From positions 62,001 through 126,000 of the forward strand of contig CAOLHI010000392.1 of NCBI GenBank assembly GCA_948474755.1: a DNA stretch of 64,000 nucleotides, given 5' to 3'. A program made the translations under genes and the position numbers. This document shows, piece after piece, positions 37,099 through 47,966 of the stretch; position 1 is the first letter of the stretch; every line of letters starts with the position of its first letter. Source of the DNA: Ctenosaura bakeri (lineage: Eukaryota; Chordata; Lepidosauria; Squamata; Iguanidae). The notes beneath the pieces are model-generated. The model was given only the letters and a program-made list of their open reading frames with translations, was not told the origin of the DNA and made no database searches.

Positions 37099-37818
37099 TT
37101 TTAGATATTTTAGAATATTTGAATTATCATAATGAGAATTTGGGTGCTCTTACGTTTATGGATGTGGTAAAGGCTTCTGAAAATTTGAAATGCAAGTTCC
37201 CCTTATACTCTTTATCTTGGATTTGTTAATTTTGAATGGGAAAATAAAACACAATAAAATAATCAAGGGAATAATAATTAAAAATGAAGAAAATAAGAGC
37301 ATTTGCAGATGATTTGGCGAGTTTTTTTTTTTTAAAAAAGAAGATCCTAATGAATGCATAGACGTTTTGTTCAAAAGAATAAAGAAATTTAGGCATATGC
37401 TTTAAGATAAACAATAAAATAAGATGATGTTGACTAAAACTATGAGAAAGTTAGAAAAAGAATCTTTGATTAAAAAATCTGATTTAAAAATTTGAAAAAT
37501 GGGCATTGCAAAACTTGGGCGTTACTTTGATTAATATGAATTCTATGTTGCTGAAGAATAACTACATCAAAACATGGAATGAAATTAACAAAGACTTAAA
37601 GTGATGGGAAAAACTTAATCTATCATCAGTAGGTATAAAGGACTCTCAAACAAATAAAGGTATCTGAAATAAAAGCTGGAAGGGCAAACTACATGTGGGA
37701 ACTTCTTAACATATGTGGTGGACTTGTGACAAGGCCAGAAAAATACATCTCATATTGAGAAAGATACTGAAATTAAATCTCCAGAAAGAACCAGAATTGT
37801 ATTTGTTATGTCTTTCAA
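37099..37818 (+). repeat. L1 LINE ORF2, RT core to C-terminus
   Basis: Continues the element from 35574. It shows 'ILEYLNYHNENLGALTFMDV', the RT catalytic block 'RAFADDLASF' near 37300, 'NSMLLKNNYIKTWNEINKDL' and 'HMWWTCDKARKI', with several stops. It is truncated at its 3' end against reversed CR1 DNA. Confidence 0.88.
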
Positions 37819-37819
37819 C

Positions 37820-38394
37820 AGAAAAGAGTGGTGAAATAACTTGTGCCCCAAGGTCCTTTAGTTTCCTACCCAGAGCCTCAAAGTCCTTTATAATACGTTG
37901 AGGACTGCATCTTGGAGTATCATTTATTCCTATGTGGATCAAAAAGAGGGGGTAATGGTTGATGGATTTGATTCATCTTGTCAGCCACTTTGTTACATCA
38001 TGGATCTACACACTTGGGAGATAGCACACTTCTCATGACATCTTATCAGGCCTGCATACTACTGCTTCCGTTCCCCTCAAGAAGGAAGTTTCCTATCACT
38101 ATCATACTTGTCTCCTTCCTCTGGAAATTGGTGGGATCCCTTCCATCCATAGTGCCCTTCATGATCTCCTCTCTACCTTTAATTGCTGGTGAAATTTAAT
38201 TACTGATCAAAATGAAATCTTGTGTCTCCAAACTTGCAACATGGTTCTTGATATTTCTGCTTCTGTATATCACATTCTTCCAAATATCTGCCTACTGCAT
38301 TTAAGAATTATCACCTTTCCTAGAGGCACCCCCCTGCAATTTCTTCCCCACCCAGGACAGTCTGTTCCAGTCTTTCCAGATAAGCTTCATCCTT
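37820..38394 (-). repeat. CR1 ORF1 fragment with SGNH esterase domain
   Basis: The minus strand encodes 'VIGDSLLRGTEAVVCRPD' (block I with GDS), 'LIHIGINDTPRCSPQRIIKD' (block with GxND) and 'FEALGRKLKDLGAQV'. This is the esterase/lipase-like domain found in ORF1 of CR1 elements. Upstream lies an acidic stretch reading 'DEAYLERLEQTV'. It is broken by stops and interrupted at 38394. Confidence 0.82.
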
Positions 38395-39202
38395 TGTGAT
38401 AAGTAGGGTTATCACACCATAAACTCACACTCTACAGGAGGTACTATTTTTATAATTGGACATATTTAAGGCTGAAATACATGCTTGAAAGAGCACTTGC
38501 TGTAAGCATGGTGCCAGGTCAGGATAACCTCAGACATGGTCAGATTATAAATTCAGAGATGATTAGGTGATGAAGCCTGATGCTAATGGGTTTGTGATAA
38601 TCCTTTCAAAACTGCAGGCTACAAGCACCCCTGAGAACAAAAGAAGGCGAAACTGCCCAGGTGAAGCAATCAGGGATTCTACTATGATCTTATCCTATGG
38701 AAATCCTTCCTAGACACCCTGCCTGACCAGACATTAAGAAATTGTCATGACTGCCATCAGTGTTTGTCACCTAGAGTTAATACCATCAACCCATTCTGGA
38801 CTCCTTTGTAAGCCCTGTGGAAAAGCAATTTCCACTTTGTCCACATCCTCCTCCAGAGTAGGAAATAGGGTATAAAAACCTGAACTTCAGCCCCAGCAAA
38901 TTGTAGTACCTTGGGCATGTTAGGCTGCACATGGTACCACAGACCCCCATGTCTCTGTGCCACCCTCAGATGTGCTGCCTGGGCCACTCCACTTTGACCT
39001 TCTGCTTCAGGATTAATAACTGCCACACTTTCCACTCAATTTCTCTCTATCTAGTCCTTCCTAACACATTTTCCAGTAGCTTTGTATGGTTCTTGAGAGT
39101 GTCTGATTTCTTATGTGTTTGCTAATTTCAAAAAATAAATAAATATTCTATTTAACTTTTACCTGGACTCCTCTCTACAGTTAGTACTGGTGTGCTGGTA
39201 CA
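38395..39202 (+). mobile_element. Solo LTR inside CR1 ORF1
   Basis: Starts TGTGATAAG and ends GCTGGTACA, with CCTT on both sides (38391-38394 and 39203-39206). It has a TATA box (ggtataaaaacc near 38870) and AATAAATAAATA near 39133 in the same orientation. Removing it and one CCTT restores a continuous CR1 reading ('CKRKDEAYLERLEQ'), which supports both boundaries. No internal retroviral sequence remains, as expected after LTR-LTR recombination. Confidence 0.78.
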
Positions 39203-39420
39203 CCTTCCTCTTGCAGGCTTCCTTTGAGCTATAATCCCCCACATTCTAAGGAGACAGTGGCATTGTGGGTGGACTTCAAAGTCTTCTACCTTTTAGAGTA
39301 ACTCTTAGACACTTGGACCTCAAGCTGCTGCACATTCTCCTACAGCAGGGCAACATGTTTGCGCTTGCTGCAGATATATTCCCTGCTAATCCTTTAGCAA
39401 GAAAACAAACATGGGACAGA
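39203..39420 (-). repeat. CR1 ORF1 fragment, 5' continuation
   Basis: Continues the CR1 from 38394 on the minus strand. It shows the short cysteine-bearing segment and a Leu/Gln-rich stretch (reverse of 'ctcaagctgctgcacattc'), consistent with the coiled-coil part of ORF1. The left end is not clear. Confidence 0.5.
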
Positions 39421-39847
39421 TATTGCAGGTCACTGCAATGATTTCATCATGATCCATGTTGATTTTCCTATATAGGCAATGACACAACTCTCCAGACCTA
39501 CCTCTCAAATTCTTCTGCAAAATGCTTATCCAAAATGTCTGTTTTCCTCTTCTTATTTGCCAAGCTCCAGAGACTGAGGCAGCAACTATATATTGCTACA
39601 GGCAATAGCTTCCAAACAGTGCAGCCAAACTGTCAACCATGACCAGAAATGTACAAAGGCATCTTTTTCCCCCCTCAGAGACTGATAGGAGAGAGGGTTT
39701 ATAATCTTTTCCTCAGATAGCTGTTTCTCCACTCCTAAACATGTTCTTATTTTCTTTTCTTCCTGCAGAGTTTCAACCATTTGTGCTTAAAACATGGCAG
39801 GTAAGGAAAGAGATTAGTTCTAAGTGGAAGACTGGCAGAGCTTTCTA
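39421..39847. other. Intergenic, possibly decayed CR1 ORF1
   Basis: No clear element. Composition and a few Gln/Leu-rich codons on the minus strand could be further CR1 ORF1, but I cannot support it. Confidence 0.35.
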
Positions 39848-40281
39848 AGGCCCTTTCTGGAGCTTACTTCTGTCTGGCGCGGTCGCACGGAGATCATGCG
39901 AGCAGCCTTTTCCGTGGGGCACTCGTGTCCCCTCTACTCCATCTCTGCAGCAGTTGCTGGCCAGCCAGCAGGCAGCATGAGGGCTCCACCTCTTCCTTTC
40001 ACAGCACAGCCAGGTATTTTCCCAGGCTGTGCTGGGGGAGGAAGATGAGGGCCACGGCTCTGGAGGGTCCACATGGAGGGTAAGTGTGTGTGGGGCCCCG
40101 GAGCGATGTGCGATCGGGCATTGTTTTCAACCAAAAGCTGAAAATGAAATATTGTGCAATTGACGCCTGCTGGCCCTTGCAGCATTGTGCAATTGTGAGG
40201 ACTTCATGTGAAATGCTCCTTGCACTCACGCGATGCTCCGGAGGCCCTTTTGAATGACAAATGCTGTGTGAAAAGGGCCTA
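39848..40281. mobile_element. hAT-like non-autonomous DNA transposon
   Basis: The ends are 'aaggccctttctgga' and 'gtgaaaagggccta', imperfect terminal inverted repeats. They are flanked by 'agctttct' and 'aactttct' (seven of eight bases equal), the size of hAT duplications. The interior is GC-rich with CpGs and contains no transposase. Open frames on both strands are composition effects. Confidence 0.55.
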
Positions 40282-41241
40282 AACTTTCTGAAGTTGCTGT
40301 TCTACAATTAAAAAAAAATCTTAGAGGTTCCTATAGTTAATCCATCTGTGTTATAAATGAGACAACTTCATTGATATAATTTGAATGACTTCCGGTTCCA
40401 TCCAGCAAGGGACAGCAACAAAGTTCATGCACTCTAATCTCCACCTACACCTTTTGAAAGGTAATTTTGACATCAAAGTCAAGGTTATTTCTTGTGGGGC
40501 ACAAGTTTCCTCTTTGCAAGCTTTGTAACTTGTTTGCTTAATGTTGATTTCTGTCATATTTGAAGGCATGAGTAAGAGATACTATTTCAGAAAAGCTTAG
40601 GATGTACTCTGATAAGTTTCTGGGCTAGCATTCAAGTCTGTGTGTAGTCCATGATTCTTTAGTGAATAGTAGTGGCTTTTTTCCCAGTTCCAGAAATATG
40701 ACTCTTTTGTACAGAGTTACTCTGATCTCTGTTAACTATCACTTGGGGGAAACTGGGGACATTCTGCTCTTGCTGTTACAAAAGGGACTGCCCTTTTAAT
40801 CATGAATTCTGACACATTAAATTATTGTCTCTATTTTCGTGATATGGCACTCGCTCCATTTTGTTTATTTATTTGAAGTACAGGGGACACAAATTGTATT
40901 AGGCGGTCAGAAGTCCAGAGGCTGTGTAACACAGAAATGCTGGCCATAAAACAATCAAATATAAATAACTCACATTCAAGAACTCCTTTAAAGGGCTCAT
41001 CTGTCATTACACTGACTTGTTAAAATGTTCAGAGAACGAGTACAAATGTTTCAATGTTCAATGAGCTTATTTTGAAGTCTGGCCACAAGGTGCTCTAAGG
41101 AAGCATTCACTCACTTCTGTAGAGTCCAATAATGCAAGGCTCTCCAAATTTTCATCATATATGCCTGGAAACATAAGATAAATGATGCACCGTTTCCCAA
41201 AATGTGATAAATCTCAGCTACAATCTCAAGAGCCATGTACC

Positions 41242-41245
<4 letters not shown>
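40282..41245. other. Intergenic, nothing recognised
   Basis: AT-rich, no supportable gene or repeat. Confidence 0.5.

Positions 41246-41297
<52 letters not shown>
41246..41297. repeat. (GA)n microsatellite
   Basis: About 50 bases of GA with one G interruption. It creates an artificial Arg-Glu repeat frame on + and Ser-Leu on -. Confidence 0.97.
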
Positions 41298-41499
41298 TTG
41301 TTTCACAGCTAACTGGATCCTATGTGTGTGTTTGCATGTGTGCAGGCAAAGAAAAGAACTGTTTGGCACACTTTTAAAGTAATATAAAGACATAAAATCC
41401 TGCCTGTGGTGACCCAAGAAAATGTTTATTACCACCTAAGTGATTATTATGTTCTTAGATAACAAAAAGAAAGGAACATACTGAAAGCTTTTTATCTAC

Positions 41500-43032
41500 A
41501 TTTAAATTGCAGTCAAAGATGATCCATTTAGGGAAAGGGCAATAGCAGAGGTCAACAACTGGTTCCGCACGTGGTGCCGCCAGCAACGGTTTGGGTTTTT
41601 GGAACATGGCCTGAATTTCCATGAACATGGGCTTCTGGCGAGGGATGGGCTGCACCTCACAAAACTTGACAGGAATGTTTTTGCAAACAGTCTCACAAGG
41701 AGGATTAAGAGGTCTTTAAACTAAGTTCCGCTGGGGAGGGAGACAATATTATTCAAGGCAAGGACTCGGAGAGCGCAGGGGGAAAAGGCCCAAATGATAC
41801 TGGACAAATAGTACAAGCGGCCAATGGTGGGAGGAGTAGAAACAATAGTACAGGACTTGCAGGAAGGGCCCGGGGACTTAAGTGTCTCTACACTAATGCA
41901 AGGAGTATGGGAAACAAGCAGGATGAACTTGAACTCCTAGTACAACAAAATAAATACGATTTGATAGGCATCACTGAGACCTGGTGGGATGAGTCTCATG
42001 ACTGGAATATAGGAATAGAGGGGTATAGCCTATTTTGTAAAAATAGACCAAACAAGAAAGGAAGAGGAGTAGCCTTGTATGTCAAGGATGTTTTCACCTG
42101 TGAAGAGATCCAGGACTTAAACCCAGAAAGCCAGGTCGAGAGCATTTGGGTAAGAATTAAGGCAGTGAGAAACAATAGGAATATTCTGGTGGGTGTTTAC
42201 TACAGACCTCCAACCCAGGCTGAGGACTTTGATGACGCCTTCCTCAACCAAATGACTGCACATTCAAAGAGGAGAGACACAGTAATAATAGGAGATTTCA
42301 ATTACCCGGATATATGTTGTCAGTCAAACTCTGGCAAGACAGCAAGGTCCAGCAAGTTTCTTGCTTGTCTTGCAGACAACTTCAGAAGGTGGAAGAGGCC
42401 ACAAGGGGATCAAATATTCTAGATCTGATCCTGACCAACAGGGATGACCTTGTTAATGAGATAGGAGTGGTTGCATCTTTAGCGGGGAGTGACTTTAGCG
42501 GGGAAGGAGAAGATAAGTTCAGCCAGACCCTCACCTTAGATTTTTAAAAAGAGGACTTCTGTAAACTTAGGGAGCTGCTGGCTGGAATTCCGTGGTCAAG
42601 AATAGTGAAAGGGAAAGGAGTTCAGGAGGCATGGGAGTTCCTTAAAAAGGAGATACTGAAGGCACAGTCTAAAACTGTGCCAATAAGGAGGAAAAATGGA
42701 AGGCATCTGAAGAAACCAGAATGGTTGACTAAAGAACTCTCAGCTGAGCTAAGTGTTAAGAGAAACATGTATAGGAAATGGAAGAAGGGGGAAACCACCA
42801 AAGAAGAATTTAAGCAAGTAGCTAGGAGATGTAGGGAGGAAGTCAGAAAGGCTAAAGCACAGAACGAACTTAAGCTGGCCAGAGACATTAAAAACAATAA
42901 AAAGGGCTTTTTAAAATATGTCCGCAGCAAAAGGAAAAAGAAGGAGACGATAGGGTCACTGTGGAGAGAAGATGGCGAATTACTCACAGGGGGAAGAGAA
43001 AAGGCAGAACTACTTAACACCTTCTTTGCATG
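41500..43032 (+). repeat. CR1 LINE: end of ORF1, endonuclease, start of RT
   Basis: The C-terminus of the ORF1 esterase ('RDGLHLTKLDRNVFANSL') is followed by ORF2. The endonuclease frame from 41907 has 'DLIGITETWWDESHDWNI', 'GVALYVKDVF', 'VGVYYRPP' and 'VIIGDFNYPDICCQS'. A frameshift follows near 42370, and the frame from 42605 has the basic linker up to 'AELLNTFFA'. The rest of RT is missing, and MITE sequence begins immediately. This copy complements 35575-37098 but is a separate insertion. Confidence 0.93.
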
Positions 43033-43183
43033 CTCCTGGGCTTTGCAGTTTAGAGAGGAGCCTTTAGAATTCTCAGCCAGAGAGCTCTTTGGCCTCAGTA
43101 AACTACCAGCCCCAGAATTCCACAGGATGTTGAAAGTGGAATAATAACACTACAACAGTCTAGTGCAGAAATGGCCCCTAGTA
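43033..43183. mobile_element. 'ccgcactag' MITE, right two-thirds
   Basis: Starts 'tcctgggctttgcagttta' and continues through 'gaattctcagccagagagc', 'ccagaattccacaggatg' and 'tctagtgcagaaatggccc'. It abuts the CR1 at 43032. Confidence 0.8.
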
Positions 43184-43289
43184 AGGTCACTTAAAACATG
43201 TGCAAATAGACATGAGTCTTGCACAAACACGTCACATTCAGAAGTCACAGTAGCTCAGAACATTCTTCATCAGTCAGTTCAGTACTAAC

Positions 43290-43520
43290 CACACTAGTCT
43301 GTTATAGCGCTACAATTCCACTTTCAACATCCTATGGAATCCTGGGCTTTGCAGCAATTCCTTTCAAAACAATCAGTGAAGAAACACTAAATACAAATAG
43401 TTTGGTGCTCTTTGCTAATATAGAGAGCTGTTTCGGTTTCCCTAAACTGCAAACCCCAGAATTCCATAGGATGTTGAAAGTGGAATCGTAGCGCTATAAC
43501 AGTCTAGTGCAGAAATGGCC
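43290..43520. mobile_element. 'ccgcactag' MITE carrying an 80-bp insert
   Basis: Left arm 'cacactagtctgttatagcg' to 'gggctttgcag', then 80 foreign bases (about 43355-43439), then right arm 'cctaaactgcaaacccc' to 'tagtgcagaaatggcct'. The insert matches, inverted, the sequence at 43960-44047. Confidence 0.8.
43351..43439 (+). repeat. Inverted repeat arm 1 (inside the MITE)
   Basis: About 88 bases that pair with 43960-44047 with around five mismatches; the arms are separated by 520 bases. Confidence 0.88.
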
Positions 43521-43959
43521 TAAGTGAAGATATCTTGCAACAGTCAGATCATCATATGCAGATCTATCAAGAACATAACAAGTACTCTGTGGGTCCAAAG
43601 CTGGGATTATCTGTTTCAGCATTCTGTTGCCCACAGTGGCTAACCAGAAAGGTAACTTTTGCAAGTTTTGTCGCTGATATTGTGTATAACTGTCATAACT
43701 TGATTCCATATGAGAAGAAGAGAAATGCACATTCTGAAGGAAAATAATTTTTGAATGCATCTAGCTCAGTTTGCCCTGAATGAGGTTCTCCAGTAATGTA
43801 AAGAGATTGTTCTGACTTCAGCTATTATATATGTATGATTCTGAACTTTTAAAAAAGCAGGTAAAAGGGTTTTGCTGAGTATTTGCAGTCTCTGAAAAAA
43901 CTATGAATCCTATATAAATTAAATACTTTATTGGCCACTAGGGTGTGCTACAGTTCTAA

Positions 43960-44047
43960 AAACCGAAACAGTTCTTTATATTAGCAAAGAGCACCAACCT
44001 ATTTGTATTTAGTGTTTCTTCATTGATTGTTTTGAAACGAATTGCTG
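43960..44047 (-). repeat. Inverted repeat arm 2 (stand-alone)
   Basis: Begins 'aaaccgaaacagttcttta' and ends 'gaaacgaattgctg'. It is the reverse complement of 43351-43439 apart from about five substitutions. No MITE arms flank this copy. Confidence 0.88.
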
Positions 44048-44397
44048 AATTAAGGGGTTATTTTTAAAGTACAACCATCAGTATCTGCAGATTTGATTAG
44101 CAGACATTTCAAGTACATAGTTTGATTAGTCACTGATTTTTTTTTTTTAATTAGTGCTTCTAACAGGGAATACATTTGAATTTTTTTCCTGTTGATTGTA
44201 TATAGTTGATGTTGTGCTAAAGACAATGGACACTGAAAGTGTTTATATAATTAGATAGTTCTCTCTCTCTTTTACTGTATTTAGTCGTGTAGTGTATCTC
44301 TTTTGTGCTCAGTATGTGTTGGAGAACCACCACAACCATTATAATTAAGGGCAGCAAATTCCATTTTAATAGCGTTACATGTCTCCTCCATCTGCTG

Positions 44398-44590
44398 TAA
44401 AATATAACTGTAAGAAGGACATTTAGCCTTTCCCTGTATGGAAGACACTCCCATCCTTTGAACAATTTTCCAATTGCATCTATCCCAGTTCTACAGTATT
44501 CATCCTGAGAGAGGGTAGTTAGAATGACACACAGCATTCCAAATGTGGATGCATCATAGATCAGAGGCAGATCTAGGGTGAGGCAACTGG
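44398..44590 (-). repeat. Old CR1-type LINE 3' end
   Basis: On + it reads 'tttccctgtatggaagaca', 'cttcatcctgagag'-like and 'cagcattccaaatgtggatg', a decayed reverse of the CR1 C-terminal region. Microsatellite-like GATA/TAGA text follows at 44813-44878. Confidence 0.45.
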
Positions 44591-45237
44591 GGAACACGTG
44601 CAGGGCACAAATGCTGGGGGGCTCAAAAAGAGGAATTCCTCTACCTTCCCCCACCACCATTTCCCCACCCACCTCTGCCCGCCATTTGCCCTGCACCTGC
44701 TCGCCCACAGACTTCCACTGCTCACCCCACCCCACTGCTGCTCACCCCACCCACCTCCACTCACTCTGCCTCCTTGCCCTGGGTGCTGTTAAGCTTCCAT
44801 ACGCCACTGTCATAGATAGATTAGATATAGATATGGATTAGATATAGATATAAATAGATATAGATTATACAGATATAATCAATTCTTTTTCAGATAATCC
44901 TTGGCAAATTTATAGTAGAATATATTGTGTATGGAGAATTTTTTGTCTTTGTTTTTCATTAGAACAGAGTTAACAGTGAGTCATTCACTATGCTCCAAGA
45001 CTGCTTTCTTGAAAGTCACAACCATTTCAGAAAGACCGACCACCACATTTCTGTCTGTGAAATTAAAATCCTTACCTACCCAATTGTGCATCACTTTGCA
45101 CTTGATTACACTGAAACTCAATTGTCATTATTGCTGCCCATTCATCCTCTTGAGAGAGATCCTTGTGGAGAACTTAACAATCTGCTTGAATTTTCCCATT
45201 TTAAATATTTCTTTGAGATATAGACAGTGGACTGCTG
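44591..45237. other. Intergenic with GATA-rich tract
   Basis: A C-rich stretch (44640-44770), then an imperfect (GATA/AGAT)n tract at 44813-44878. The segment 45060-45200 ('gcatcactttgcacttgatt') resembles another old LINE fragment seen in many reptile genomes, but I cannot place it securely. Confidence 0.4.
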
Positions 45238-45465
45238 ACATGTCAGTGGGATGGTGCATCAGTGAAGTGGCCCAGATCCTGGATTCTTGGAGGCATTGGG
45301 GTTGCCTGCAGTACCTGGTTGATTGGCTAGGGTATGGTCTGGAGGAATGTTTCTGGGAGGACGCTTCAGACATTCATGCCCCTGACCTGGTTCAGCACTT
45401 CCATCGCTGTTACCCCAACAAGCCAGGTCCTCTTCATTCAGAGGGGAGGGATGGGGGGGGAGTGG
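45238..45465 (+). pseudogene. Ty3/gypsy integrase chromodomain end plus PPT
   Basis: The frame reads 'EVAQILDSWRHWGCLQYLVD', 'WLGYGLEECFWEDASDIHAP' and 'DLVQHFHRCYPNKPGP'. This is the chromodomain at the C-terminus of chromovirus integrases, normally ExxILD...YLVKWxGY...SWE. The Trp of 'SWE' is kept, but its Ser reads Phe ('FWE'). A purine tract 'gaggggagggatgggg' follows, and the 3' LTR begins at 45466. Everything 5' of the chromodomain is missing. Chromodomain Ty3/gypsy elements are described from Anolis. Confidence 0.87.
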
Positions 45466-46010
45466 TGTCATGCCCTGCTTCCAGAGCATGGACTCTGACT
45501 CAGAGTCTGAAACAGAAGGCAGGCCAGAGGCTGAAACAGAAGACATGCCAGGGCCTACTGTACAGAGAGAGGTTACAGTACCAGAAACAGAATAGGGGAT
45601 GGTGCCAACTCCAGCAGAGAGTCCTGCCTCTTCCGATATAGAGGAACACTTACCTTGACCCAGCTTCACAGTGCTCAGGCAGCAAAGACAGAGCCAGCAT
45701 TGCTCTCTCAGGATTTATAGCCAGCAACAATCAATCAAGTCTCAGCCGTGCTAGGCTCAGGACCTGTTTAGCTGGCTTCCCCTCCAGGAGTTGTCAGAGA
45801 TTATCTGACCTGCTTGTTACCTTGCTGGGTGCCTTGACAAATGCTTGGCTTGACCTTGGACACTCACTTGCTGTGAAAACCTGTTGCACTTTGTTTATGT
45901 TGGACTTTATTTATGGCTCCTTGCTTACTGCCTGGAAGTAAGTGACAAGCTGGGAGATATTCAGTTTGTTTTGTTTGATTTGTCAGCTGTGCCAGGACTG
46001 TGATAGGACA
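45466..46010 (+). repeat. Ty3/gypsy 3' LTR
   Basis: Starts TGTCATGCCC just after the purine tract. It shares its opening layout (TGTCA, then 'gactctgactcagagtctga') with the solo LTR at 60275. The end near 'gataggaca' at 46010 is approximate. Confidence 0.7.
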
Positions 46011-46441
46011 GTCAGCTCTGGGCTTTAGCATAGACTTTAGAGGAGTTATCCAAGGTTCTGAACCCCATCCTCAAAATAGGTTTAATATCTCACACAATAC
46101 CTTTAAAATCTGGACTAAAATCTAGAGCAGATTAACCACTGCATTGACTTTGAAGCCATGAGCCTCTGGTGTACGGAGGGGAATAGTTCATTGCAAGTTC
46201 CAAAAGCAGAATCTGCAGGTCAGTCAATCCACCAGCAGCTAAGTATTACCAGAAGAAGAACAAGATCCTTTCATAATAAGAAAAATGGCTCAAACTGACT
46301 ATAGAAGTTTGAATTTCCAGAAGAATTGGTGAGGATGATAGTTAGCTCCACATTCACCCTATATGTGAAAGCACCCTTATGCACTTAAGAGATGCTTGAC
46401 AAAGTAATTGGGCATTTGCTAGTTAATCAAGTAGGTCTGCA

Positions 46442-46488
<47 letters not shown>

Positions 46489-47718
46489 AAACAAGTAGTT
46501 GCATCCTCTCTAGCAACATGTGAGAAGTCAGTTCATGCTGAAGAGACAGATACGAATGTTTCCATCACAGAATGCCTTGGAAACGGTTCCTTTGTTAGGA
46601 TGGGGTGATGCCTCCCCCACCTAGGAAAGTGTCAGCATCTTCTAGAACAGGGAAAGAGGTTATTTAAAGATTAGAAGAGATGAGATCATTGGTCTCATCT
46701 TAAATGGTGGTGCACTGGCACACTCCAGTACAGGAAACCAATCAATTTTCAACAAAATTCCATTCATGGTGGGGACCCTGGAGGATAGTGGCTGTGACAA
46801 AGGACTACTTCAATCAGTTGAAGAATGTGACCTAATTTTGCCTTTGCCTTGGGTCCTATATGATATCTACATGCAAATCCATAAATCATTGTTCTGGTGC
46901 ACTAGTGACAAAGGTTTATTTTGATAGGCCCATGAGCCTGAGTTGACCTGGGAAGTGAGTGGATCATGACCCTGGAATCATTACACCCACATGGAAGGTG
47001 CATTTATATAGGGTTTACTAGACCTGGATTGCTTCTTTGGTTCTGATGACTTATGCAGGTGATGAGTTGGGTGTGCTGCAGCCTAGGTGTCACTTTTGAG
47101 GAACACAGTTTAACCATTGCCTTGGTTGCTCTGGAGAGAAGGCTGGGAGCTTCCACTTAAAACAAAATTGCTGAATATAGGAAGGACTGTCTTGGATGAG
47201 ACAAAAGCCCCACATAATCCAGCATGCTGCTCATACTATGGCTAACAGTTTGCCTACATGGGGAACCCAAAAGCAGGACATGAACACAATAGCAGCTTTA
47301 GTACTAGTAAATCACACCAACCTGGCTCTAGATCTTTGATAAACCCCATTGCTTACTTTTTTCAAGTGTCCCCCCCTTTTTTTATTCTTTAAACAGTTAA
47401 ACAGGCCTTATCCTTCCAGCACATAGCAATATTTGGTCCTTAAGTTTCATTGCATTAAGAACTAACCTATATGATACTTCCACTTAAAAACATAACCATT
47501 AAATCAGAGATGGGCAAATACCATGGGGCTAGGGACCACTCTTTAGTTTGGCCAAGTGCCTGAGGTCCACTCTTTTTGTATTGATTTGGAGTTTTTAAAT
47601 TTATTGTTTTGAATCTTTTTTTAAAGCGAAGGATACTAAAAAGAACATAATGAAAATAGAAATAGTTAAAATATATGTATTACCAAAATTATGTGACCCT
47701 TTATACAATACAAATCTA
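46011..47718. other. Intergenic, (ATG)n at 46442-46486
   Basis: About 15 ATG units form a clean trinucleotide repeat. Otherwise no exon or recognisable element. Confidence 0.6.
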
Positions 47719-47930
47719 TGTGCCTTTCCGCACTACATTGTTATAGTGCCATTGTTCCACTTCCAACATTCTATGGAATTCTGGGATTTGCAGTTTACTA
47801 AGGCTGAAGAGCTCTCTGGCTAAGAATTCTAAATGCCTCTCTCTAAACTGCAAACCCCAAGATTCCACAGGATGTTGAAAGTAGAATAATAGCATTGTAA
47901 TGATATAGTACAGAAATGGCCTTAATATTT
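47719..47930. mobile_element. 'ccgcactag' MITE, full-length non-palindromic form
   Basis: Runs from 'gcctttccgcactacattg' to 'tacagaaatggcctt'. Its arms are separated by 'aaggctgaagagctctctgg'. This shows the family structure from which the perfect palindrome at 20135 differs. Confidence 0.85.
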
Positions 47931-47966
47931 TTACTTTTTTAAACAAAAATAATCAATTTATTTTTA

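Noticed and set aside
39824..40229. Overlapping GC-rich ORFs on both strands
   Set aside because: They sit inside a hAT-like MITE, with no similarity to a transposase or host protein.
41182..41382. Arg-Glu repeat protein
   Set aside because: Translation of a (GA)n microsatellite.
44925..45641. 238-residue + ORF as a host gene
   Set aside because: Only the 45238-45465 part is real protein (a chromodomain of a Ty3/gypsy integrase); the rest is intergenic or LTR sequence read through.
46442..46486. Regularly spaced repeat considered as an array
   Set aside because: A plain (ATG)n microsatellite without spacers; CRISPR arrays do not occur in vertebrate nuclear DNA.
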